This document shows positions 39,481-53,195 of a DNA stretch of 64,000 nt, piece after piece. Under the pieces are notes generated by a model that worked only from the letters and a program-made list of their open reading frames with translations, was not told where the DNA came from and made no database searches. How positions within the stretch are numbered: the first letter of the stretch is position 1; the number at the start of each line of letters is the position of its first letter. The DNA is from Struthidea cinerea (taxonomy: Eukaryota > Chordata > Aves > Passeriformes > Corcoracidae). The stretch lies in contig VZTI01003363.1 of the NCBI GenBank assembly GCA_013397865.1, forward strand, positions 726,192 to 790,191, in the 5' to 3' direction. Position numbers and translations under genes: made by a program.

Positions 39481-42314
39481 ACAGCAGCGGAGGAAGATGT
39501 AACCCAGAAAGCTGAGGAAGAGCTCCTATGAAATTATTTATCAATGTTTGCAGTACGACCACTTCTAAATTAAGTGCTTCACATGGCTGTAAACGTAGTC
39601 TCTGCTGGGCTAAAGAGAGACATAACAAAATGTAAACCTTAATCTTCCACTGCATGAAAAGGGGAGGTTGGCTTACCTATTGCTGTGGCACAGCCATTGC
39701 TATTGGATTTTCTTCCTCTTTTCCTTCCACTTTAATGGGAGTACAGAGGGCCCAGTTCCCAACTAAAGCAACTTTTGTATAGAGGGAATCACCTCCGTGT
39801 AAAAATCATCCCTGGGATTGTGCAAACCAAGAGTACATATGACACAGTGTATGCAGTCAATGTACCAGTCACCAAGAGAGGCTCTAAGCTTCTGGAACAC
39901 GATGTACACTCACCATTCTTTTTAGCATTTTAATAGCTTGAGTTGTGCTAGAAAATTAGTTCTGCTTTGCTTTGGGAGAGAGCATTCCATTCTTTAATCC
40001 ATTCTCCTCCTCAAACAGGCAGGAGTTTGTAGCTCTTTCATACATTGCCATAATATGCTCTTGGCTGAGCGTGGGCTTCCAATGTGTTTGTTCCAAATGC
40101 TGCACACGGCTTTGAAGTGTGTCAGATTTTCTTTGCCCTGTTGTTTTAGCAGGCAGACAGCAGATAGTGGGCACAGAGGACACGTCAGAAGCTCCTGCTG
40201 ATCTTTAAGAAGCTGCAGATCTTTATGTGAAGATTGTACAAACTGGAGAGTGATGTGACAGACTACATTCACTGTTGCTCTTGGTGCTGGACAAGCAGTA
40301 ATCCACAGATGGAACCGATTTTGCCGTCCAGGAGATCTGGCTGACACTCTTGAGGTGTCACATCATTGACATCCTTGTGATGCTTAGAGTTTGTGCAAAT
40401 AAAGGCAGCCGTGCCAGCTGCTGTAGTTCCAAAAGAAATGTACTGTTGGAGAGCTGCCTGTCAGCACTTTAGCAACAGGATCAGACTTGTGAAGGAAGCA
40501 ATTACCTCCCTCACAGGTAATGAATAGAACTGAATTAGCTGCTGGCTTTGAGAGGATGGGAAGAAGCTCAGGAAAAGAAAGAGATATTTGTTCCTTATTT
40601 AAAATGCTTCATTACCAAGGCTGCAGGATGGCTTTTTTTTCTAATCAAAATGCCTAGTTCACACCGACATTAGACTAAGCAAAATTAAACCACAGCTTTA
40701 GGCCACAGATATGATGAGGGATAGTCCGTATTCCACACAGGAATGGGGTGCAGAGGAGAGATTTTCTGGACAAGAGCCTGAAGCCTTTTGTGACTTTGGC
40801 AATATTTCATGCTGGGAAAAGCTCTGCAGGATTGAATCTACTGGAATACTCTGCTGTGCAGCTAGAGCGAAGCTCTGCAGGTCATCATAGGAAACAATCA
40901 CAAATTATCAGCAAATCAGTAAATGGAGAGGGCCAGTGATGGGTGATAGCCAGGACAGTAGGCCAAGGATACCTCCCCTCCTGCATACACATCAGTGGTA
41001 GAAGTCACCATTACCTATTGTGTAGTACTACTTATTTTAGTGTCCGGCTAAAGATCAGTCCCCTACTCTGAAGACCTTTGTTAAGACGAGCAGTAGGCTC
41101 TGCAGTAACTATAGTGACAATGTTGACCATTTAAAGTCTCAAAGGCAAAGGGACTGGTTAAATTTGTTCATGTGGTCCTTTAATTTCCAGCAGTATTTTT
41201 TTTATTTTTTCACTTGCTCCAGTAGCTGACTCTGTCCACTTGATCTTCTTGCACCTCTCAGTGTTCTTCACTCAGAGCTGAGGTTCAAACCACAGTGGAA
41301 TTTGCCAGCTGAAGTCTTGGGTTGTTCACTGAAAAGCTGTGCAAGAAAGTTTCCTCTATACTGGACTGTTTATATCTTCATGAGGAATATTCATGACTGA
41401 CAGTTTGTCTGTTCAGTCTGTGGTAACTGGCCCTTCTTTCCAATTGTCTCATTGCTCAGCAAAAGCTATCTTGTAAATACATAATTTTATCTTAAATTAT
41501 TTAAAAAAAAATCTAAGAGGATTAATTCTGCCACTCCATCTTTCAAAGCAACAAAACCATACTTTTTGTAGTTTTGAACATTCAGGGACTACCTCATATA
41601 TAAACTCTCAAAAGCATTTTGAATACACAGAAATCTTGACTTCTCTGTTTCATTAGAAAAACTTGTCAAAATTGCAGGCTAGAACAGAAACAAAAAGTCT
41701 TTAAACTTAGTAATTACATTTCAGTGTCCCTTCACATGACAAAAGAAGTGGCCACATATTAAAGAGGTACCTGAGAAGATAATGCTTAGCGAAGTGGCAA
41801 ACTAGGATTTCTGATCCTCCTGAAAAGGTGGCTGAAATTAAAAAGAAAGCCGACAGTTGATAAAAACTGTCTAAAAACACTAAGACATTTAGAGAGTGAA
41901 CAAAAAAAAAATTATGCTAATCTCCAACATAAATAGAGTGAGGAGGGCCAAGATAAGAAATTCATAAAAAATTTTCCTCAGATAACATAAGGAAAGCTAA
42001 CAATGAGAAAGCTTCAACCAGCTGACAGACCTCTAACACAAATGACAGGCAAGATAATCCATAACGTTTGAGTCTGAGGTTGGAGATGATTAATAAACCA
42101 TGATCTCACTGGAACAAGTGGAAATACTTGCTCCGAAACCCAACTGCAGGCGCATACATAACCCCACATACAAAGGCACAACAGTTTATGATCTATGCGC
42201 ATCAGAGGCGAAGAAGAAAAAGTGTTCAACTCAGACAGTTTGAGGCCCACAGATCCAGCCTGATGGGTCACAGCACTGCAGCCTGATGAATGCTAAGAAA
42301 GGAAGCACAGCTGA
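39481..42314. other. Downstream flank of IMPA1, no gene seen
   Basis: No coding exon was found. A 117-codon minus frame at 39994-40347 has no recognisable domain. Confidence 0.45.
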
Positions 42315-43981
42315 AGCCACACTGCTGCTGACGTTATTTATTTCTAACACGTTCTCCCATCTTAAGTACTTTTTAGACACATCGCCATTTCACAAATAAA
42401 GTTATGCAGATTCTGTTATACAAAAGCCACAGAAATGGTACAGAAGACATTAAAAAATAACCATGATCCCACACACATTGTTTACAGCAACAAAGCTACA
42501 CTGAAATGCTCAAAAGATTTCCATCCTTGTCAACAGGAATTTAAAAAGTAAAATAATTTTAAGTCTGGCTTTTTGGGAGGACCTTCAAATAGCAGGCTGA
42601 CCTTGTTAACATTAATCATCTGGCATTAGATACATCTTAAAATTAAGCATTTCTGAAAAATCTGCAGAAATCAACTAATATAAAAACCTGACACTTTTAA
42701 TATGCAATCTGTTGAAACTTCAATATACCATTTTTCAAAATAAAAATAGTGGGACAGCAGTACAAAAAGTCACGCTTTCCATTGCTGTGTCTTGACTAAA
42801 CAACCAATGAGACAACTTTCTTTTCAACACAAAAAAAAAATCAGTCTAAAAACTGATCTGACATCTTTTTTTAAAGTGCATTAATTATTTGAACAGTGCA
42901 CTGATGCTTTTAACAATCTTAAATACAAAAATGCAGAGAACCAGTATAATTTTCAAAGTTTACAACAACTGACACCTAGAATTAAATCACTAGTATTTCT
43001 TACTTTTTAAACCCTTTAGGTTTACATATGTATCTTCTTCTGTGTACATTCTGTAAAACACAATGGAAACCTGGTCCTGTCGCTGGTCACTACTTTCAAA
43101 ACTTACTGAAAATTATGCAAAAAACATGAACTATGGGCTTATTTTTTTGCCAACGGAAGTACTGAAAACTCTCTTGGATTTAATGATTTCTTAGACTTTG
43201 AAACACACCCACCATGAAGAAACAAAATCAAAATTAACAAAATGAAAATCACACTGAATCTTAATTTCAAGTAAGTACATCTGGTGCTAGGTGTGCTCAG
43301 AACTTAATTCTGGAAGATGCACGTATTTTCTGGCACAATAACTATTACTTTCGAAATTGTAATGGCTATGCAAGTGTACTGGCCACATACGAGGCTAAAG
43401 GAGAGACTGTGTCTATCTACCATTAGAAAGGTAGAATGATGGCTACAAAACCAATGATAGATAAGTATTAACAGCTTTAAATTGTAGCCAAAACTACGAG
43501 AAACTAACAAGTTTGGAAATGTGTGAACTACCTCCACAGAAACTGCAATGAGGTAATGAAATGGATACACTGGAGACCAGATAGCGTAAGGCTGGATAAA
43601 CAGTAATGCCTTCATCTTTTTGGGTTCAGGATCAGCTGCGACGATGTGGTATTAGGACAGCGGTTTTTGGTTTTGTCACTAACAGAACTAGAGCTCTTTA
43701 TTGATCTATACATCAAAGAGTCTCTTGCTGTGTTCCAGTGTAGTATAAAACTTGAAAATACTAGTTGCATATATTTGCTTCTTTTTCTAGAGTTTTATTT
43801 AATTGTGATGTTAAATAAAATATTCAACAGTTAAAGCTTACTTAGAATGTTCAATCTCAAAGCTCTACTTAGCAGCCATGCCAGTACTGAAAGACTACCA
43901 TCTATTCAAGGTGTAGAACAACCAACATGTGGGAATATGAGACAACATTAGGTAACAACATTTACGGTGCAGCTTTGCTGT
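42315..43981 (-). other. Probable IMPA1 3' untranslated region with poly(A) signal
   Basis: From the IMPA1 stop the minus strand stays non-coding and U-rich. AATAAA lies at 42342-42337 (plus TTTATT), followed downstream by a GU-rich stretch (CAGCAGTGTGGCTTCAGC), a good cleavage context. Nearer hexamers exist (for example 43794-43799), so shorter forms are possible. The end point is inferred. Confidence 0.45.
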
Positions 43982-46900
43982 TCAGTTGGTTGCATCATCT
44001 CTTCTCAGAGGAATTACTTGAAGTGCTTTGGCTATTCTCTCTCCGATAGCTTGACTACTTGCTGCAATTATTCTTCGAGACATCAAATCAAATGGTCCAC
44101 CTAGAAAGCAAAGCAAACAAAGCAACCAGTTTATATGTGGAGAAAATTAAAAGCTGCTATGAAAATAAGCACTGAAAAAATTGAGTGTAAATTATACATT
44201 ACTATTTAGAACCAAGTTTTGCCTCTGGACAAAAATGCTTTTAACACAACAGGTATCTCATATGAGCTGCATTTAAATTCTCTTCAGTGTGTGTTTACTG
44301 TCTTTTTTCACTTTTCCAGGAGTCCAGCCAAGGGAGTAAAGGTTGTCTTGTTGCTTAAGAACATACAATTAATCTGTTCTTCATCTATTGATGGGTTGGG
44401 AACTGTTCAACAGTGGTTGCTTGGAAAGGGGACTGAAAAGAACTTCTTGCCTTCTCATTTCAGCTACATTTTGCTCCCTATTAGTCATTTAAAAGGACAA
44501 AAGAGTATTAAGCAGGCCCATGTATTTACCTGTTACATCCAGCAGTACTCCACCAGCTTCAGTAATGATGATTCCAGCTCCCGCCATATCCCAGCAGTGA
44601 ATCCCCATTTCATAATAGGCATCAGCTCCACCCGCTGCCACTAGGCACATGTTCACAGCTGCTGTACCAACAGCTCTGATCCTAAAGGAGATACAAGATG
44701 TTGTTTTAACTGAGGTGTTTGCAAAGAAGTTAGAGTGTCTGTGCACATTGCACAGAGAACACAGAAATGTCATGATGAAAGTGAACTGAACTAAAGAAAG
44801 GATGATGAAATGCTGCAGTGAAACATAAAAAACTCTGAAGGAAGTGTTGCTTAAGTAGCTTGAAGAGTTTTCAAAATACAGCAAATTTTCAGAAATTACA
44901 TTTACAAATTCTGCTAATCAATTTTGGTTTAAACACATATTAAATAATTTCTTAAACTAAAACATATTATGGAAGATGATTTCCCATGAAACACTAACAG
45001 ATAGTCTATTCTGCTCTTTGAATACAACAATTCAAGAGAGTGCATACTTCTCAGTGCTGAAAAACCATTTTTGTCAGTTTCTCTGGTGATGCTCAGTAAA
45101 CATCTTTGACTTGCCAAACCCTCTAACAGTATTCACAAAAAATAAATTACACAGTATAAATTTGGTCTGGTTAACTTCACCAAACCCTTGTGTCACAAAA
45201 TCCAGTTTCTTCTGGAAATGCCAATGCACTTAGCCAGTAAGTGTGACTTGTATAGATACTGCAGTTATTTCAACTAACAGTAAACTGTACATTAAATTGT
45301 AACTGATAGCAGCTAAACTATTCCAAGAAGCAACTTAAATCAACTCCAGTCTCAAATTATTGTTTACAAATAAAATGCCAAAGTTGAACTCACAATACAC
45401 CCAAAATATGTTTCCTACTTTCATCCTAGCATATATTCTTTAACAGCATCGGAAGACTTTTTGGAAGTGGAAGAAATCTACATGTTAAGCATGTTAAGTG
45501 TCGAAACAAGAATCCTGAGAATCTCAGCATAAAACTTGTTAGATCAGAAAGATGAACATGGTTGAGTAACAAAAAACTTCAAACCAACTTTATACAAAAT
45601 GGTTTGTGGAAATGTAGACTTTGGCTTATCTGGAGGAGAGGAAGCAGGGAATGCAACCAAAATAAGAGCAGTTTATGGACAATTTAAACTACTCAGACAA
45701 ATTGAAATTGTGTGGTTTTGAAAGAGGAAATGGAGATCTACTTTTGTCTCCTGAGATATAGATATATATTAAAAAAACAACAATAATTTTCATTACTAGA
45801 AGGAAAGGAAATTAAGAAATGCAATACAGCTTCTGTTCATCCAGTTTTATTCCTTGTGTGTTTCTAGGGGAAAAAAAAAAACCCACAAAATTGCACATAA
45901 TTTTTTAAACTAGTAAATACAACACTTTGGAGTACTACAAGCCCAAACATGCTTTGCTTCTCAATACTGATTGTTAGGGTTCTCTTCTATATGTCTCAGC
46001 TTGAAAAAGGTAAACATAGTTTCTCTGCGGAAGCTACTAGACAGAAACATTTAAATCATATTTCACATTTAAGGTGTCAAATATAATGCAACCAAAGCTT
46101 TCTATAAATTACCATATTTACAATATTAACCACTGTCAGTATATATAAATATATATAAAAAATATGAAGTGTCTTACCCATGAATAGGAATACTGAGAAG
46201 TCTTTCCATATTAGAAAGAATTATTTTTATAGCCTCTGGATCACGATTTGACCCCAATTCTGTTACTAAAAGGGATTTTGTAATATCTGGAAAAGGAACA
46301 AAACCTCACTCTTCCAACGGCACAACTTAAATAGTCACAGTAACTAGCAGAGTTTACTTCATTGCTTTCTTACAAGACTGAATAAAAGTGAGGTATCTTA
46401 ATAAAATATTACATATATCAAACATACAAAAATCTTACTATGTTATTACTTGGAAAATGGCAGGAAAAAATAAAATACAATGAAAGAAGCATGATCTGCT
46501 CCAACTGCGCATATACATTAATCAATGACAGTACTAAATAAAATTCTATTGCTAGAAAAATTAGAGGAGTGCTACTGACTTAAACCTACAGGTCACACCT
46601 GGGAGAAGTTGAATTGTTTGGCAGATTTGTTACACTCTAAAGAACAATCTCAAACAGATTGCAGACATATAGGGAATTAAAAACAAAGAAACAAACTAAC
46701 AAAGCCACGTTACAGACACATGGGGAATAAAATCTCCGATTGTTGAGTCCTGATTTTGCACAGATCACATCATATGCATCAAAGAGAACATAAAAGGTGT
46801 TTCTCAAAACTAAACAGCCCATGGCCAAAGAAAGTCTTGCAAAACAAAACTATGAGCTAAGAAACACCAATATATCCAGGTATGAAATTTCTGCTGTCTC

Positions 46901-49900
46901 ATTTGCAATCCGGTAATTACCAGAAAGAAGCTACTCAGTTCAACTTACCTTCTTGGCCCGATACTTGAAGTTTCTGACCATTGCAAAATGCACCTTTTCC
47001 TTTTCTGGCAGTATACATCTTGTCTTCTATACAACTGTATACAATTCCAAACTCTATCTGCAAGGAAAAGGAAAAATACCTTGAGGGTTTTTTCCCTTTC
47101 TTTCTATTTACTGTGAAACAGGAAATTACAGAACTTAGTTGTAACTAGAAACAAGCAATTAATTTGGGTTTGATTAGATATTAAGTAATAAAAAGTATAC
47201 CTTTTTGTTTACAACAAAGCCAATTGAAACTGCCACAAATGGAAACCTACAAAACAAAACATTTCACTAATTTATAGCGAGATACTAAATTCTTTCATTA
47301 CCATGCTTACTCTTAATAAAGACAGTGTTCAGTTAAATGTAATGTATATTTCAAAAACAAACTTGGACTACATAGGACATAGTTTCCTGGAATTTGCACA
47401 ATTTAGCTGAAAATAGAGCCAACAACACTGATTACCATTTGAAACACAAACTTTTCTACGCACAAGGGGCTGTCACTCCTGTTACAGCTGTTCCTACCTT
47501 AGGGACTGTTTTTTACAGCCAAAGAATGAAAACAAGCCTCTATGCTACTAACCTTTCTCAGAAGGAAGAAGCTGGTCTCATTAAAAGAACCAAGCTACCT
47601 CTCCCCCACCTCCCCTTTCTCCATCAAAGCCATGACCAAGACAGATATTGAAGAATGCAGGAAGAGTGAAGACAGTGGAACTGTGTAAGGCACGGTGGAT
47701 TGCATCTCAGTCTAAGTTTGAAACAAGCAACCAATTAATTTTTTTTTTTTCAAATCCCAGACATTTGCTTTTATTCTTTCTGCAAAAAATACCAACTTTT
47801 AAGCCTGCAGATTCAGCAGAATGGGTTCTTTTCTTATTACTTTCTGAACATGTTATTTAGCAGGATTCAGAAGCTGTTTAAAAGCCACTGTGCATATAGC
47901 AGCAGTCATTTCAAAACTGAAATCAAGCAGACTCAGAAAAGCTCACTGGGGCCAAAATCTATCATATCTAAAAGATGTAAGGCACAGGCTGTCAGCATTA
48001 CACTGAAAGTCCCCTCCTCATCTTGGTGCAAAATATCACTGATAATTACTGGTGATATTCTGCTTTCTTTCACAGCTGGGGCTCCTAGATCTTAACGGAT
48101 TTCAAATTTCTTAGAAATCAGCACCTCACGCTGTTATTGCCTCTCTGAAGATGCTGAAACTTCTTACTCTGAGTCCTGTTCCTGTTGAAATCTGCCCATC
48201 TGTCTTTGGAATCCATGCCAAAGGCTGCTGACCCCTGCTATATAATACAGGCCTCCTATGGAACAACTGATGTAGGAACAGACCAAGACTATTATAATAC
48301 TTACAGGAATATTAAAATGCTTACAAAAACCGCCCAATGTCTCTCGGTAAGTAGCAATTTGTAACCATTAACAAGTTCATAGTATCTCTTCCAAAGCAAT
48401 TTAAAAACAACCTTACTTTCATGGAACTGGAGAAAGAAAAAGGATTATCAGTTGAGGTGCTAGCAAAAAAAAGAAAGGTGGACCTGTGTACAAAGTTGGT
48501 AGTTCCATCAATCGGGTCTATAATCCATGTGGGGTTGTCTGTCAGAATGCTGCCCTCTCCAGCTGCAACAGATTCTTCTCCGATAAAGCTACAGTAGAAA
48601 CACATTTAAACGACAGAAAGAAATTGTTTAAAATGTCTGAATTACAACACTACCCTTGACATTGAAATTCTTAAAAGTGAGATGAAGCTTGGAGTACCAC
48701 CAACGATCATACACAAAAAGCTGAGAAAAATATGATTTATCCAGAAAGCACCAACCACATCTGACCAAGCTTGCATCAGTATTTATTATGTCAAGGATAA
48801 GCGCAATATGAGGGGAAAAGAATGTTATATTTCAATATAGAAATAATACCAGAATTTAGCACTCAGAACACTGACATTTTCATAATTTTTGTCCAGTAAC
48901 AGCATCATCAAATTTTGTTCAAAATACATATAGCTATTTATACCTTTCAGCTTATTTGCGCTACACAACATTATTTTTTAGCTTGTGTTTTCAGTGAAGA
49001 AAGCCTTTATGTATCTGGTTAGAACACTGCAGCAACTGTTAAATTTGAAGACTGATTTCAACCCAAATATGACAAAGCTGTTAATCTCAAAACTTTAGTT
49101 TTACAAGCATGAAAAAAAGAGTAATATAGTAATGGGATGAAATTCAAACCAGAGTTCCCAAAGAAGATGGGTGAGTGCATGCTCAGCCACATTACTAAAC
49201 CCCAGGGACACAGAAGGCACAGTGCCACAGCACCCCAAAATTCACAATTTTTGCTGCTCATGAAAGCATTTGTTTTGGACTGCAAAATTATTAGAATGAG
49301 TCTAAGTGGGTGGAATTCTCTGTGAGGCCTTTTGCAGGTTGTCAGAATTCATCACATTACTCAACCTATGAAAAGTTTGCAGCAAACACATGCTTTCCTC
49401 CACAAACATGTAATTTGAGAACTGCTGAGAGGAAACAAATGAGGTCCCTTTAATATTGATTAGAGTTTTATGATTAACTACAGAAGTGAAGATGACTAAT
49501 CAGGAAGAAACAGCATGTTTCTGAAAAGCAGCAGACCTTCAGAAAGATGAGACTGAATATAGGTGGATGAGTAATTCACTAGGAAGAAAAGTTCAGCACC
49601 ATTATGTCTAAAGCAACACTGGTTACCTAAAATAAAAAGAAGCTAAAATATTCTAAAATGCTTATCAGTGTCACAGAAACTGTTATTTCAAGGGCATTCC
49701 ACAAGTCTGTATGATTATACTGATTTGGTTACTGAACTTTTGCAACATCTCCGTTGCTCCAGTTCTACAGATTTCTTACGTTTCACATATACAGCTACAA
49801 TAACAAAAATCTCCAAGAAAATGCAAGAAAAAAAATAGCAAACTGACTTTAAGGAAACTGTATTAAACTTGAGCTATTATGTCAAAATGCTAAAGACAGA

Positions 49901-52397
49901 CCCATGTAAGCAAAATACATATAGATCACCCTTCACGAATACATTTTTCAGGGAGTGGGGGATAGGGGTATAGAGAGAGGCAGAGGAAGGGGGGGAAAAA
50001 AAGGGAAGAGCAATTAAGAAAACCAATATTTTGTATTGTAGATGCTGAAAAGCTTTGGTAGAGAAATTTTTCAGCTTTCTGCAGTGTTCTGTGAGAACTT
50101 TGTGGTTTTCATGAAAGCTATAGTAAACACTGCTACGGGTTCTTTGTAAACTGGGTCTTTATCTGTGCACCTGGGATCTGTTTTTCAGAGTTGTTATGGT
50201 ACACAGTGAAATAATATTTTAAAGCAGGTGTTGTGAGCTTTAGCCAATGGGACAGGGGGTGGCTAGTCCAAGATCCAATAACCTCCTGTCATCTTTGGGA
50301 ATCAAGTTATAGAAACCAAATTATAATTAATTAAATAACTATTTTCTTCCTGAACTTAGATCATGCCGTTACTCGCCGTTCTCGGTACTTAACAGCGACA
50401 TTGTATGACAGTCTTTCTGTTACGCGGAACAAGAAGATCTTGTCTTCTTTTAAGGATGTTTTATGTTGTCAAACAGTATGAGATTTGCCAAAGGCACACT
50501 TGGTTCCACAGGACCCATCCAACACAGACAGCAAAGGCACACTAGTTTCAAAGGTAGACAAGAAATCTGGGTTCCAGGTCGCCTGGGGACACCTTTGATT
50601 TTCCAAAACAATAACCAAGAAGTTTCTTACAGTTGGCTCAACTGCAAGTGATGTTCAGCCTAAGTTTTGTCTCATGTCAGTAGAGCTGGGGACACCTTGT
50701 TTTCTTGCTACAGTCCTGTACAAAACTTCAACCTGCTACTACTCTAAAATACTTAATTTATTGAAGGTAAAGGAGAATGCTACAACTTTCCAGCATGCCA
50801 GTTGTAATAAAATTTTACCAAGCAAAATCATAAACTTTCCATTTTTCTTCTGTCAAAAGCATACTGGTAAACAGCCATACCTGTGAGAAGGATACTTTTC
50901 TTTTATCAAAGAAATAATGAAGTTTTCTACTTTTTGATCAGTTTCTGTCACTAGATCTACAGGTGAACTTTTAGTCATAACAGATATTTCTTCTTTGAGT
51001 GCTCCACGGATTATCTGTTAAAACAAAAACAAAATGAAAAAAAATCTTTCACTGTTAACAATATGGAAAATATTAGTTTTCAAAAAAAAAACCTAAGCAT
51101 CGTTTTTACAGCCATTTTCTGTATTGCACACACAAAACACAAACACAAGCAGTGACATCGCCTGAATTTAACTGCAGGAGCTGGGACTTGCATCTCTAGT
51201 TCCTACTCGCTACAAAGTTTTACATGGCTTTAAATCTAAGTACTACAGAAAGATCTCCAGGTAGATGAAACTGGGATCCATTTTGTTAAGACAAGTTTTC
51301 AATTTACAAATTTAAATACCAGAGTTGAATAAAACACCTGACACTGAGCTCAAATCAGCTATTTTTAGCCAGACCCTGCGTTCATGATCTTAAAACCATC
51401 AGCATCAGCTTAAGTAAGAATCCATGCCTCAAAGCCCACAGAATTATTTTACGGTAACTCAGATTTTCTGAGGGAAGACTTTAATGAGGTCGTTGCGGAG
51501 ACAATGTTGCACAGATTTTGCAGCTCCAGGGGACCGATTTAGTACATGTGCCATCTTGTCTGGCTGCCACAGCCTTCAAATGTACCAAACAGAACCACTA
51601 AGAACTGAACGTTTGGTAACCACTCCTGCTGAGGCTTTGCCAAGATGTACCAACTTTTTCTTGTTCTAAGCCGTCTTAGATCTCAAATGGCAAAATGTCA
51701 TCACTGTAAGGGATGGTTCTTATTTACAGAAGCAGAGCAGTTTTCATGAAGAGAAACAATCATAGAATGGTCTGGGTTGGAAGGAGCCTTAAAAACCATC
51801 TAGTTCCAACCCTCCTGCCATGGGCAGGGACACCTTACACTGGACCAGACTTGGAGCTCCATCCAACCTGGCCTTGGACACTTCCAAGGATGGAGAGAAC
51901 ACAGTACGGTATTGTCTGCCATCAAAAAGCCACTGTATAAAGCTGATTGAAGCGTTCACAAGAAAGAATGTCACCAGCTTTCAGGTGCTAAAATAATAAG
52001 GTAGACAGGAATCGTTTAAGGGGGGCAATCGAGATGCTCTTTACCACAATTCTGAATTTTATTTTTTAAATCAAACTCAAGGAACAAAAGTTACTCCTTA
52101 GTCTTTAATCGGACTTCAGGCCAAGGAAAAGCACAAAGTTGTTATCTTAAGCTAGCCAAGTTGCAAATATAAAAGACAATCTAATCTTGCACTTGAACAT
52201 CACAAACTATTCTGCTCATTTAGGTTTTTGACAAACACTCTTAGGAAGAGATTCCAACATCAACCTCCTTCAAGAGCTATGTACATATTAGACTCAATAA
52301 AAAATGTTATTATTTATGAAGAGTTTATACATACCTCCCCAGCTTTCCTTGCTAAACCAACTGCATAATCCATACATTCTTGCCAGGGATCTGCCAT
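43982..52397 (-). CDS. IMPA1: Inositol monophosphatase 1, complete coding sequence in eight exons
   Basis: This cytosolic Mg-dependent, lithium-sensitive phosphatase releases free inositol from inositol monophosphates for phosphoinositide resynthesis. Coding exons in transcript order: 52335-52397 (MADPWQECMDYAV), 50881-51014, 48484-48588, 47201-47246, 46949-47057, 46178-46286, 44530-44681, 43982-44100. Lengths sum to 837 nt, 278 residues plus stop; the human protein has 277. The metal sites known for the family are all present at human numbering: Glu70 in GEES, Asp90 and Asp93 in WIIDPIDGTTNFVH, Asp220 in HCWDMAGAG. The C-terminus is IPLRRDDATN. All introns start GT and end AG; the donor after the third coding exon (GTCCAC) is very weak. 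The ATG is 19 bases inside its exon (acceptor at 52417), with A at -3 and G at +4, so a separate 5' UTR exon is expected in the CpG island. Confidence 0.97.
51755..51985 (-). mobile_element. CR1 LINE 3' fragment in IMPA1 intron
   Basis: It opens with 'aatcatagaatggtctgggt' and contains 'ttccaaccctcctgccatgg' and 'gcagggacaccttacactgg', the reversed CR1 3' UTR. It lies in the intron between coding exons 1 and 2 of IMPA1, in the same orientation as the gene. Confidence 0.92.
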
Positions 52398-52499
52398 CCT
52401 TCCCGAGATAAAGAACCTAGCAAAAGGAGAGATTAATGCAAAAAATTGTTACGGCTTCTTTGTTTTCTTTCCTTTTTTACAAATTCGAAGCGTTTCGCT

Positions 52500-52860
52500 T
52501 CACCTGGTCTACTTTTAAGTACTGTCCAAAGGAGGAAATGCGCTGCGCGCACGCCCCGCCCCGGGGCTGCGCGGTCCCGCGGGCCGCAGGACGCGTCCGG
52601 AGCGCTGGCAGGACGCGCAGCCCCCTCACGGCGCCCGAAATGGCGGCCGGGCCGCGCGCCGCCCTCNNNNNNNNNNNNNNNNNNNNNNNNNNNNNNNNNN
52701 NNNNNNNNNNNNNNNNNNNNNNNNNNNNNNNNNNNNNNNNNNNNNNNNNNGAGGCCACAGCCCCGCCCCCTCCTCCTCCTCCGCCGCCGCTCGGTGGCGG
52801 CCGCGCCTGCGTGTGAGGGAGCCCCGGCCCGGGCGCGGCCGCCTCGGTGCCGGCGCTGTC
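52500..52860 (-). promoter_or_regulatory. CpG island promoter of IMPA1 with YY1-like motif
   Basis: Dense CpG and GC boxes (cccgcccc, ccccgccccc) surround the N-run immediately upstream of the first coding exon. GAAATGGCGGCC at 52637-52648 matches the YY1 initiator-type site common at housekeeping promoters. The island should hold the start site and the untranslated first exon of IMPA1. A possible donor is CCAG|GTGAAG at about 52506, which would leave an intron of only about 90 bases; this is not proven. Confidence 0.7.
52667..52750. other. Assembly gap, 84 N
   Basis: A run of 84 undetermined bases lies in the GC-rich core of the IMPA1 promoter. GC dropout is a usual cause. The true length may differ. 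Confidence 0.99.
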
Positions 52861-52979
52861 AAAGTGGACAGGCAGGGGAGGGGTTGAAATTAGAGTTTGG
52901 CGTCGACTTCTTGCTTCCGACTGTGGCAGGGCGGAGATACCGTAAATGCTCTCCCGTGGAGCACGCGATTGAAGCTGAT

Positions 52980-53195
52980 CATATAATTGAAAGGGTGGTT
53001 GGGGTTGGAAGGAACTTTAAAGATCATGAGCGACCCCTCTGCCGCGGCCAGGGACACCTTCCGCTAGACCAGGTTGCTCAGAGCCCCATCCAGCCGGGCT
53101 TGTTCACTTCCAGGGGTGGGGCATCCACATCGTCTCTGGGAAGCCTGTGCCAGTGCCTCACAACCCTCACGGAGGGTGAGTTCACGGAGTTCAAA
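52980..53195 (-). mobile_element. CR1 LINE 3' fragment upstream of IMPA1
   Basis: It contains the reversed CR1 words 'ggttggggttggaaggaact', 'gcggccagggacaccttccg', 'gctagaccaggttgctcaga' and 'gccagtgcctcacaaccctc'. It sits about 230 bases beyond the N-run, at the edge of the CpG island, and has acquired or kept several CpG sites. Confidence 0.92.

Noticed and set aside
39994..40347. 117-codon minus frame with several Cys
   Set aside because: The Cys spacing does not form a recognisable zinc finger, and there are no acceptor or donor partners.
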